DNA from: a virus
DNA length: 22,687 bases
Strand: one strand, 5' to 3'
IMG/VR virus record: IMGVR_UViG_3300023216_000330
Span: 1 to 22,687 of that record
Under the pieces are notes generated by a model that was given only the letters and a program-made list of their open reading frames with translations, did not search any database and was not told the DNA's origin. The translations under genes were made by a program, and so were the position numbers. Below, one piece after another: positions 17,153 through 22,687 of the stretch. How positions within the stretch are numbered: the stretch's first letter is position 1; every line of letters begins with the position of its first letter.

Positions 17153-17449
17153 TTGACCACTCGTAGAGGGTTTCACTACGACAGTAGCCGTTCACGGTTG
17201 GAAGTAACTGTGGACGGTACTGTCGTGGCACAATTCAACAATATTGCACCAAGCCTATCTATCGTCAACGGCCTTACGGTGGATGGGACCATCACCATGA
17301 ATGACAGTGACCAGTGGACGGCCAATGCTTCTGGGACTGTCACCATCTCCAATGTTGCGCCATCTGGGGTAGGCACAGCCACCATCACTAAGTGGCTTAC
17401 CGTCACAGATGACGGTGGCACAGTCATGTATATCCCGGCCTGGACATAG
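17153..17449 (+). CDS. Small beta-rich structural protein, TTG start
   Basis: A 98-residue protein composed of short Thr/Val-rich strands: GFHYDSSRSRLEVTVDG near the start, a TVDGTITMNDSDQ segment, then ANASGTVTISNVAPSGVGTATITKWL and a closing DDGGTVMYIPAW. Such small proteins ending in a KWLxVxDxxGxxxYIPxW-like motif recur in environmental phage structural modules; a virion surface or fibre-attachment role is probable but unproved. Initiation is at TTG 17153, with AAGG about 10 nt upstream and no ATG near the N-terminus. It lies 12 nt after the decoration gene and 1 nt before the next ATG. Confidence 0.6.
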   Translation: MTTRRGFHYDSSRSRLEVTVDGTVVAQFNNIAPSLSIVNGLTVDGTITMNDSDQWTANASGTVTISNVAPSGVGTATITKWLTVTDDGGTVMYIPAWT

Positions 17450-17450
17450 C

Positions 17451-17843
17451 ATGAGTAAATTAGTTTCAGCCACCATCGAAGTACATCTCGACGAACCTGC
17501 GTTTAATCTTGTCGAGCTTAATCTGCAATCCCCTGATAGTAGTGGGTGGCGCAGATATCAGATTATCTCCGTGGTACGGGGGGAACGACTTGCCGAATAC
17601 CGTGAAGACCTGGGGGCGGCTAAAGACTTCTCCGCTGATGCGTTTCGTATACCAGGGGGTGTATGGGATGCGGCTACCAGGCGTATGGAAGTCCTTCATA
17701 GTGTAGGTGAGTTGCGGGAGATAGCTGAGTTTGTACGACTAGGCCCAACAGTCCGTCCAGAGATACAGCCCCGTGATTTAGTCACTGAATACCACGACCA
17801 CGTAGATAAATTAATAACGGTAGCTAAGGAGAAGGGCGTATGA
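17451..17843 (+). CDS. Hypothetical protein, possible head-tail module member
   Basis: A 130-residue protein that I do not recognise. The N-terminal half alternates hydrophobic residues (VSATIEVHLDEPAFNLVELNLQ), suggesting strands, the middle is charged, and the C-terminal 50 residues look helical (GELREIAEFVRLG, EYHDHVDKLITVAKEK). There are no Cys clusters, membrane segments or known motifs. It begins at ATG 17451, right after the previous stop; the longer in-frame start at 17409 lies inside the preceding gene and is unlikely. It overlaps the following gene by 4 nt (ATGA). Its size and location between capsid and fibre genes would suit a head completion or neck protein, but this is positional inference only. 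Confidence 0.6.
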   Translation: MSKLVSATIEVHLDEPAFNLVELNLQSPDSSGWRRYQIISVVRGERLAEYREDLGAAKDFSADAFRIPGGVWDAATRRMEVLHSVGELREIAEFVRLGPTVRPEIQPRDLVTEYHDHVDKLITVAKEKGV

Positions 17844-18496
17844 CAACTGAAAAGATGACCGTGGAGTTGATAGAAGAAGCAGAAGCGGCCCCCGAACCTG
17901 GGAATTTTAACAGAAGCCAGGTCATTCATTCTTCGTCGGATGCCTTCCCGATTGATGTGCAGATAGCATCCCTAGAATCGGCGGGCTATGTCTATGTTTA
18001 CGATACAGCGGATGGTGAACGGTCTGTCGTTAATCGTAATATGCTCGAAGCCCAACTTTCGAAGCTCCGGCTAGATGGCACAAGGTTCTTCACGACAGTA
18101 AAACCTGCGTTCGAGCCTGTAAGGGGCACGCTCAAGTGCCTACTCCATAAAGACGATCCTGATAGGGGGCAGTATGATATCTGGGGTTTTGCGGTTTGTA
18201 ATAAGTCCAATCTCGTTTCTGAGTTCCAAGTTAATCGGCACGTCCAAGTCCGACACCGAATGGAATGGCAAACCATCTCCGACGACAGGGAAAGGAAAGA
18301 GAAAGAAGAAGAACGTAACTTCCAACGCCAGCTCCTCGGACTCGCAACCCAAACAGGAGCGCAGCCCCAAGCTGTCGTCAGCGCCGAAGCCCGATTCGAC
18401 ATCTGCACCTGTGGACAAGAATATAAGGCCGGATACATAGCTCAGCACCAACGCGGCAAGAAACACCAGAAGTGGGAGAAGAAGAATGGCAGCTAA
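17840..18496 (+). CDS. Protein with two candidate zinc-binding sites
   Basis: A 218-residue protein with an acidic N-terminus (residues 7-20). The middle contains C100, H103, C120, H134 and H139 around a WGFAVCNKSN core, which may form one zinc site. Residues 148-165 are a strongly charged helix. The C-terminus holds a C2H2-like finger: C189-x-C191, then H203-x5-H209 with basic residues between and after (HQRGKKHQKWEKK). Zinc and basic residues point to nucleic-acid or protein binding. No family is identified. A good purine-rich site (AAGGAG) precedes ATG 17840; the gene overlaps its neighbours by 4 nt upstream and 11 nt downstream. It could be an adaptor in the virion or an assembly regulator. 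Confidence 0.65.
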   Translation: MTTEKMTVELIEEAEAAPEPGNFNRSQVIHSSSDAFPIDVQIASLESAGYVYVYDTADGERSVVNRNMLEAQLSKLRLDGTRFFTTVKPAFEPVRGTLKCLLHKDDPDRGQYDIWGFAVCNKSNLVSEFQVNRHVQVRHRMEWQTISDDRERKEKEEERNFQRQLLGLATQTGAQPQAVVSAEARFDICTCGQEYKAGYIAQHQRGKKHQKWEKKNGS

Positions 18497-18779
18497 TTAC
18501 AATGTGGGCGCATATGAATCTTTGACGATTGCAGGTACGGCTGTTGCTTTGACTGCTGATAGCTCCCATCGCAAGTCGTTTGTTGGAATACTAGAGACTG
18601 CCCAGGTTCGTTACCGTGGGGACGGGACAGCCCCTACAGCCAGCGAGGGCAAGTTAATGGAAATAGGAGACCAGATTACTCTTAGCCAAAGTGAGATTGT
18701 GAACACTAAGTTCATACGGACTAGCGGTACTTCTGGGGTGTTGAAAGGGGAGTTCTATGATGCCGACCCCACGCTATAA
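18486..18779 (+). CDS. Small beta-rich phage structural protein
   Basis: A 97-residue protein whose central segment AQVRYRGDGTAPTASEGKLMEIGDQITL and ending TKFIRTSGTSGVLKGEFYDADPTL match a pattern I know from many small phage virion proteins of roughly 100 residues (xxRxDGTxPTASxGxxxxxGD ... FIRTGxTSGxLxxxY). They are predicted beta sandwiches and are encoded near capsid or tail-fibre genes; the exact position in the particle is not established. GGGAGAAG at 18474-18481 gives good spacing to ATG 18486. The gene overlaps the zinc-protein gene by 11 nt and is the last gene before the LamG-like tandem set. Confidence 0.65.
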   Translation: MAANYNVGAYESLTIAGTAVALTADSSHRKSFVGILETAQVRYRGDGTAPTASEGKLMEIGDQITLSQSEIVNTKFIRTSGTSGVLKGEFYDADPTL

Positions 18780-18786
18780 CATGGGG

Positions 18787-18801
18787 CCATTAGTCTAATG
18801 G
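18787..18801. repeat. Inverted repeat over the start codon of the first LamG-like gene
   Basis: CCATTAG, one T, CTAATGG: a perfect 7-nt inverted repeat that includes ATG 18798. As RNA it could fold as a 5-bp stem (CCATT/AATGG) with a 5-nt loop, hiding the start codon. No strong ribosome site precedes this gene apart from GGGG at 18783-18786. It may be chance. Confidence 0.4.
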
Positions 18802-19616
18802 TACTCACCCGCGCTCCCTACGGTTCGCTGTACGCTGAGAAGCAGGCCATCTGGGCACCTGCCTATGAGGCACGTCTGGGGATAATTGGCTCCACGGGCA
18901 TCATCGTGCCGCTGTTTGATGCGAACCATGAGAATGCTGGCCGTACGACTACTACTTCCATTGGTGAGGAACAGTTAGTTTATACCCACGAGTCGGCTTT
19001 GACGGATTGGGACGTACCGCCAACTTTCATTGGCCCTTCCACTATCCCGTTACTGACATTCAATGGAACAGGGGAACAAACCGATACGCCCGACATTAAC
19101 TATTTTAGCCGTGACGATACGAGTGGGGAACCTTGGAGTCTTGGCTTCTGGGGTACATCTACAGCCGCTGGTTCTAACATGGTGATGTCAAAATACGCGG
19201 GCGGAAACATTGAGTGGCGATTTGCAGTAATAACTGGTCGTGGACAATTAGAAATTTCAGACCAAAGCGTACAGAAGTACATAAATCGTGCCGGGGCTAC
19301 CCAAATGAGTGCAGGAGTTCTGTCCTTTATTGTTGCAACTTATGATGGGGCCGGTGGCGCATCAGCAGCAGACTCAATCCACCTATATTTCAATGGCGTT
19401 CTGGATGATGGCTCGGCAACCAATGACGCTGCTTACGTCGGGATGGAGAACGGGACTGCAAAGATGGAGATTGGAGCTAGAAGTTATGGGTCGAGCAACA
19501 TATATGAAGGAACCATGGTAGGAGGCCCCCTCGGCCCCATCTTCACCCAGATAGAACTAACCGCCGACCAAGTCCTAGAACTCTACCAGCATGACCGCGC
19601 GTTGTTGGGGGTGTAA
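18798..19616 (+). CDS. LamG-like (concanavalin fold) virion protein, copy 1
   Basis: A 272-residue protein, first of three adjacent paralogues. The N-terminal 75 residues (MVLTRAPYG, KQAIWAPAYEARLGIIG) are shared by the set. Residues about 80-245 form a LamG-type jelly roll: FIVATYDG at 177-184 and LYFNGVLDDG at 196-205 match the W/FxxVxxTYDG...LYxNG core, and VGGPLGPI at 241-248 is the closing strand signature. The C-terminus (ELTADQVLELYQ...RALLGV) is again shared with the other copies. LamG domains bind carbohydrates or proteins, so a role in host recognition or virion decoration is likely. The start codon sits inside a short inverted repeat. The DNA of the core is AT-richer than the ends. 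Confidence 0.78.
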   Translation: MVLTRAPYGSLYAEKQAIWAPAYEARLGIIGSTGIIVPLFDANHENAGRTTTTSIGEEQLVYTHESALTDWDVPPTFIGPSTIPLLTFNGTGEQTDTPDINYFSRDDTSGEPWSLGFWGTSTAAGSNMVMSKYAGGNIEWRFAVITGRGQLEISDQSVQKYINRAGATQMSAGVLSFIVATYDGAGGASAADSIHLYFNGVLDDGSATNDAAYVGMENGTAKMEIGARSYGSSNIYEGTMVGGPLGPIFTQIELTADQVLELYQHDRALLGV

Positions 19617-20452
19617 TGGTTCTACAGAAAGCCCGCTCCCCGATAGTCTCCCTCGCCGCCAAGCAGGCGTTGTGGGCACCGGCCTACGCCCGTGTCCAGA
19701 GCATCATCGGCATCACCACGGGGGTCATCCTACCCTTTGGCGACCCGAACCATGAGGCCAGCAACTTCACGACCTTCACGACCAGGGGTGTGGAGCAGTT
19801 GGTGTTCACGTGGTCAGAGGCCAGGACGAGCTTTGATACGCCGCTGGAGTACGTAGGGCCGGGGCAGGTTCCGGTAGTTACGTTTAACGGGACGGACGAA
19901 GAAGCAGACAGTCCTGATGCGGGCTACTGGACTCATGGAAACGGCACGGTTGACACGGCTTTTAGCGTGGCATGTTGGGTTAATAATAAATCTGCGATTA
20001 GTATTAACACGACCATGTTGGCAAAACAATCCTCAGTTAATATACGTGAATGGTTACTAGACATCCAAAACGACGGATATTGGGAAATGAGAGTTATTGA
20101 TTCTAGCCAGAATCGTAACCGAGGGCGCACGTATTCGGTTGTTCCATCGATTGACACTTGGTATCACGTAGTTGGAACTTATGGCGGGGATGAATCTGAC
20201 CCAAACGCAAGCATTACATTGTATATTAACGGCGTATCTGTTGGCGATGCAGATGTTTCTACGGCTGGAATATACGATTCGATGGAAGATACTGATGCGA
20301 TTATAGGCTTTGCACAGAATAGCAATAATGGTTCTCGTTGGAACGGAGCCATAGCGGGCGGGCCGTGTGGAATGATTCATACAGGTGCTGAACTGACCGC
20401 CAACCAGGTCAAGGCCCTGTACCAGACTGGCCGGGAAATGTTGGGGGTATAG
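19616..20452 (+). CDS. LamG-like (concanavalin fold) virion protein, copy 2
   Basis: A 278-residue paralogue of the genes on both sides. Shared ends are MVLQKARSP...KQALWAPAYARVQSIIG and AELTANQVKALYQ...REMLGV. The LamG core spans about 83-250: FSVACWVN at 116-123, TWYHVVGTYGG at 181-191, ITLYINGVSVGD at 200-211, and AGGPCGMI at 247-254. The ATG at 19616 shares one nucleotide with the preceding TAA (TAATG), with GGGGG of the upstream coding end as ribosome site, so translation is coupled. Its core is strikingly AT-rich (19 G/C in the 60 nt from 19981) compared with its N-terminal part (38 in the 60 nt from 19681), which suggests that the core was exchanged by recombination. Probable receptor-binding or decoration function. 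Confidence 0.78.
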   Translation: MVLQKARSPIVSLAAKQALWAPAYARVQSIIGITTGVILPFGDPNHEASNFTTFTTRGVEQLVFTWSEARTSFDTPLEYVGPGQVPVVTFNGTDEEADSPDAGYWTHGNGTVDTAFSVACWVNNKSAISINTTMLAKQSSVNIREWLLDIQNDGYWEMRVIDSSQNRNRGRTYSVVPSIDTWYHVVGTYGGDESDPNASITLYINGVSVGDADVSTAGIYDSMEDTDAIIGFAQNSNNGSRWNGAIAGGPCGMIHTGAELTANQVKALYQTGREMLGV

Positions 20453-21277
20453 ATGGTACTTGAGAAAGCGCGTCTAACCCTCGCTGAACGGGAAGTCCGG
20501 TGGCAGGCTCTTGCCGACGCCCGACTATCTCTGTTCGGCCCAGACGCCCTGATAGTCCCGATGGGCTGGCAGACCCACGATACCGGGACTGTCGTTAAGA
20601 CCATTGGCGGGCAGCAGGTGAACTTCACCTACAGCCAGAGCCAGAGCGTGTTCGACTTTGACACCCCGCCAAGTTACTTGGGGCCAACGGGGATTCCGGT
20701 CATCAACTTCAACCAAAGCGATGAGTGGCTTCAATCTCCTAATGCCGCGTTCTGGAATGATACAGCGGAAACGAACGAGCCTAGCTATTACTGGTCGTGT
20801 TGGGTCAATATCGTAAATGGTTCAGATATCCAATCGTTGATGTCAAAATCCTCTACTCAAGGAAACGCAGGCACGGATTGGGAAACATATCTTTCAGCCA
20901 CCGAGCGATTTCATTTGAACGTTATTGACGATTCGGCAAACGCGACAATTGGTAGCCGGACTGGAGTTCTTGCAGAAGGGTGGCATCACCTTGCCGTAAC
21001 CAAGCATGACGATGCGGCCACAGCGGCGTCAATTATCACCTATGCGGACGGTGTGGCCGATAGGGAAGACTTCAACGATGGGTCATACGTTGCTCAAGAA
21101 GACGGAACAACCGTAGTCAGATTTGGCGCTGCTGCCGATGGCGGTACGCCGTTAGGAATGTCAACTGCCGGTGGCCCACTTGGCCCGATGTTCATCGCTG
21201 TGGGAGCCAACGCCGTCCCAACCGCTGACGCTATCCTCCGGGACTACCAACTAGGCCGAGCGGCACTAGGAATTTAA
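20453..21277 (+). CDS. LamG-like (concanavalin fold) virion protein, copy 3
   Basis: A 274-residue member of the tandem set and the most diverged one. It keeps MVLEKARLTL at the start, the Y/F-x-GP...PV-x-F-N element near 75-86, the core WHHLAVTKHDD (177-187) with TYADG (196-200) where the others have LYxNG, STAGGPLGPMF at 237-247, and the closing DYQLGRAALGI. An additional WSCWVN at 114-119 corresponds to ACWVN of copy 2. ATG 20453 follows the stop of copy 2 directly, with GGGGG 5-10 nt upstream. Three co-translated but diverged copies could build a hetero-oligomeric fibre or widen receptor range; which of these applies is unknown. Confidence 0.75.
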   Translation: MVLEKARLTLAEREVRWQALADARLSLFGPDALIVPMGWQTHDTGTVVKTIGGQQVNFTYSQSQSVFDFDTPPSYLGPTGIPVINFNQSDEWLQSPNAAFWNDTAETNEPSYYWSCWVNIVNGSDIQSLMSKSSTQGNAGTDWETYLSATERFHLNVIDDSANATIGSRTGVLAEGWHHLAVTKHDDAATAASIITYADGVADREDFNDGSYVAQEDGTTVVRFGAAADGGTPLGMSTAGGPLGPMFIAVGANAVPTADAILRDYQLGRAALGI

Positions 21278-21289
21278 GGAGCGCAACTT

Positions 21290-21616
21290 ATGTCCTTTCA
21301 CTTCAACTTAGCAGTCAATCTCCCTGGCACAGCCCAAGGGCCAGTGGTCAAGACTCTCCGCTCCGCTATCGCCAAGCATGTGGGCGAGGACGGGGTAGGG
21401 TTAACCTCCAAAGAGCAGACAGAGTTAGCGGTGCGCAGGTTCCTACGTTCTCTTTATGACCGGGAGCTTCAACAGGTGGACGTTGCAGAAGCGACTGCGG
21501 CGAAACGTGTGGAGATGGACGAGGCAAGGGACGTTATTGAACTTGGTGGGCAAGAGATTATCGTCATTGAGCGAGCCTTACACGATAAAGCAGATGATGA
21601 CTGGACGGAAGAATAA
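21290..21616 (+). CDS. Hypothetical helical protein
   Basis: A 108-residue protein of unknown function. After a short beta-like start (SFHFNLAVNLPG) it is mostly helical and charged: TELAVRRFLRSLYDRELQQVDVAEATAAKRVEMDEARDV, with a short hydrophobic strand (IIVI) and an acidic end (DKADDDWTEE). A clean AAGGAG site at 21276-21281 precedes ATG 21290 at normal spacing. It sits between the LamG triplet and the tail-fibre gene, so it might be a small fibre chaperone or connector, but there is no motif to support this. No Cys or membrane segments. Confidence 0.65.
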   Translation: MSFHFNLAVNLPGTAQGPVVKTLRSAIAKHVGEDGVGLTSKEQTELAVRRFLRSLYDRELQQVDVAEATAAKRVEMDEARDVIELGGQEIIVIERALHDKADDDWTEE

Positions 21617-21622
21617 ATACTA

Positions 21623-22462
21623 ATGGCTAACGAATTCAAACATAAAGACCCAGGCGCGGAGATGACCTCGACAGAGTACATCTCCAGCGACGGTACGGGC
21701 CATGTCTTTCAGTCTCAGGCGACGGGTGACATCCCATACGCTGAGTCTGCGACAGGGCTACGTCGCCTTGCGGTGGGCGTGACTGACGCCGTACTCCACG
21801 TAGTCGGCGGTATCCCCGCCTGGGCCACGACCCTAGCGGGAATCACGCTTACGACGCCCACGCTTACAACGCCGACAATCGTAGACTTCACGAACGCCTC
21901 ACATGACCACGCAGATGCCGCTGGTGGGGCGGCTGTCGTTTCTTCCTCAGTGACTGTTTCAGGCATCGTTGAGTTGGCTACCACCGCAGAGACAACCACA
22001 GGTACTGATACTGGTAGGGCGGTAACACCAGACAGTCTATCTCAAAGCGTGGTTTTTGGAACACGCTATGTTCAATGCGTAGTATTTGATTCTGGAACAG
22101 ATATAGCCGAGGGGGATGGAAAGTTTTTTCTGCATATCCCCGCAGGGTTAAACGGCATGAACTTAGTAGAGGCTCACGCAAGAGTAGCCACAGCAGGAAG
22201 TGGCTCTACTGTAGATGTCGATTTTTTCCTCAACACAAGCACGACGAATGCAGCTACCGGAAACGATATGCTTGCCAACCATCTAGTCATAGATGACGGG
22301 GAGCTAGACAGTTCTGATGCTGGGACAGCAGTAACTTTTGAAGGTGCCTACGACGATGTTGATACAAACGACATGATAAGAATTGATGTGGACGGCAACG
22401 GAGGGGATTCTACGATTGCCAAGGGGCTTATCGTGACTATGGGATTTAGGTTGCCAGACTAA
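21623..22462 (+). CDS. Tail fibre / receptor-binding protein
   Basis: A 279-residue protein with typical fibre architecture. Residues about 70-100 contain the shaft-like repeat ITLTTPTLTTPTIVDFTNASHDH; residues 110-140 carry SGIVELATTAETTTGTDTGRAVTPDSL, a linker motif very common in phage tail fibres. The C-terminal 130 residues (from about YVQCVVFDSGTDIAEGDGKF to KGLIVTMGFRLPD) match a jelly-roll-like receptor-binding domain that I have seen in many fibres: GDGK-F...IPAGLNGMNLV, DMLA, ID-GE, GLIV. The DNA of this domain is AT-richer than the first half (25 of 60 G/C from 22081, against 43 of 60 from 21781). The ribosome site is weak (GGAAG, long spacing). The stop overlaps the next ATG (TAATG). 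Confidence 0.8.
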   Translation: MANEFKHKDPGAEMTSTEYISSDGTGHVFQSQATGDIPYAESATGLRRLAVGVTDAVLHVVGGIPAWATTLAGITLTTPTLTTPTIVDFTNASHDHADAAGGAAVVSSSVTVSGIVELATTAETTTGTDTGRAVTPDSLSQSVVFGTRYVQCVVFDSGTDIAEGDGKFFLHIPAGLNGMNLVEAHARVATAGSGSTVDVDFFLNTSTTNAATGNDMLANHLVIDDGELDSSDAGTAVTFEGAYDDVDTNDMIRIDVDGNGGDSTIAKGLIVTMGFRLPD

Positions 22463-22687
22463 TGCTTGCCGACTTCAAAATCAGGTACATCACGAACACC
22501 GATGACGGTAAACAAGTCATCGCGTTCCGTTTCTACGAGGGGGCTATTGCTACTGAAGACGAACGAGACGAAGCTGGGGACATGCAGGCTGTGACACGCT
22601 ATCGGCGGTCTGCGTTTTTGAGCGCACTGAACGTCAATAGGGACACGCAACTATCAGAGGCTGACATCGACGCACTAGGTCGAGTCG
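22462..22687 (+). CDS. Partial hypothetical protein, continues past the window
   Basis: An ATG overlapping the tail-fibre stop (TAATG) opens a frame that stays open for 75 codons to the window end, beginning MLADFKIRYITNTDDGKQV and containing VIAFRFYEGAIATEDERDEAGD. The composition resembles a small mixed alpha/beta phage protein; no family is recognisable from the visible part. It lacks its own clear ribosome site and is probably translated by coupling to the fibre gene, so a fibre chaperone or another tail component is possible. Confidence 0.6.
   Translation, partial: MLADFKIRYITNTDDGKQVIAFRFYEGAIATEDERDEAGDMQAVTRYRRSAFLSALNVNRDTQLSEADIDALGRV

Noticed and set aside
18781-18835. tRNA-like start (GGGGCCATTAGTCTAATGGTA)
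   Set aside because: It resembles a tRNA 5' half, but no anticodon stem, T-arm or acceptor 3' strand follows and the sequence is coding for the first LamG protein.
19925-20360. AT-rich variable core as a target of a diversity-generating retroelement
   Set aside because: No reverse transcriptase or template repeat is seen in the window, and no near-identical repeat with adenine-specific differences was found; cassette exchange explains the pattern more simply.
1-22687. CRISPR array, integrase, transposase or toxin-antitoxin pair
   Set aside because: No regular direct repeats, recombinase motifs or typical small paired genes were found on either strand.

Overview
This window reads as the structural (virion morphogenesis) module of an uncultured tailed bacteriophage (Caudoviricetes) or a closely related prophage. 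All genes that I can support lie on the + strand, most are packed with 1-22 nt overlaps or very short gaps, and the order follows the usual packaging-to-tail-fibre logic. I see no cellular housekeeping gene, tRNA, integrase, CRISPR array or transposase. The DNA is moderately GC-rich with AT-richer islands near the 3' end. Shine-Dalgarno-like sites and TTG/GTG starts point to a bacterial-type host, but the host itself cannot be read from this window.

Layout. 1-298 holds no gene. 299-4204 is the packaging module: a small Cys-rich protein, a DUF5681-type terminase small-subunit candidate, the terminase large subunit with clear ATPase and nuclease motifs, and the portal. 4201-7687 has small unknown genes, an 885-residue low-complexity protein whose end carries a tape-measure-like GESGPEL signature, and a 52-residue zinc-binding-like protein. 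7680-14447 is one giant gene (2255 aa) with a HExxH zinc-peptidase motif and a hydrophobic C-terminal third, best explained as an internal virion protein ejected into the host. After a 71-nt gap with a strong ribosome site, 14519-16186 encodes the scaffold candidate and the major capsid protein.

16186-18779 is a run of small genes: an HNH-like protein with altered key residues, a concanavalin-like/decoration protein, two small structural-type proteins, an unknown protein and a protein with two possible zinc sites. 18798-21277 is a tandem set of three diverged LamG-like paralogues. Each has GC-rich conserved ends around an AT-richer core. 21290-22462 has a small unknown protein and a tail-fibre protein with a C-terminal jelly-roll-like domain. 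A further gene starts at 22462 and runs off the window.

How the parts would work together: TerS and TerL feed DNA through the portal into a procapsid built by scaffold and capsid protein. The capsid is decorated by the small beta-rich proteins. The giant protein (and perhaps the 885-aa one) would be packaged and ejected at infection. The LamG triplet and the fibre would give surface recognition. No recognisable tail tube, sheath, tape measure in its usual place or baseplate is present, so a short-tailed virion is plausible but not shown.
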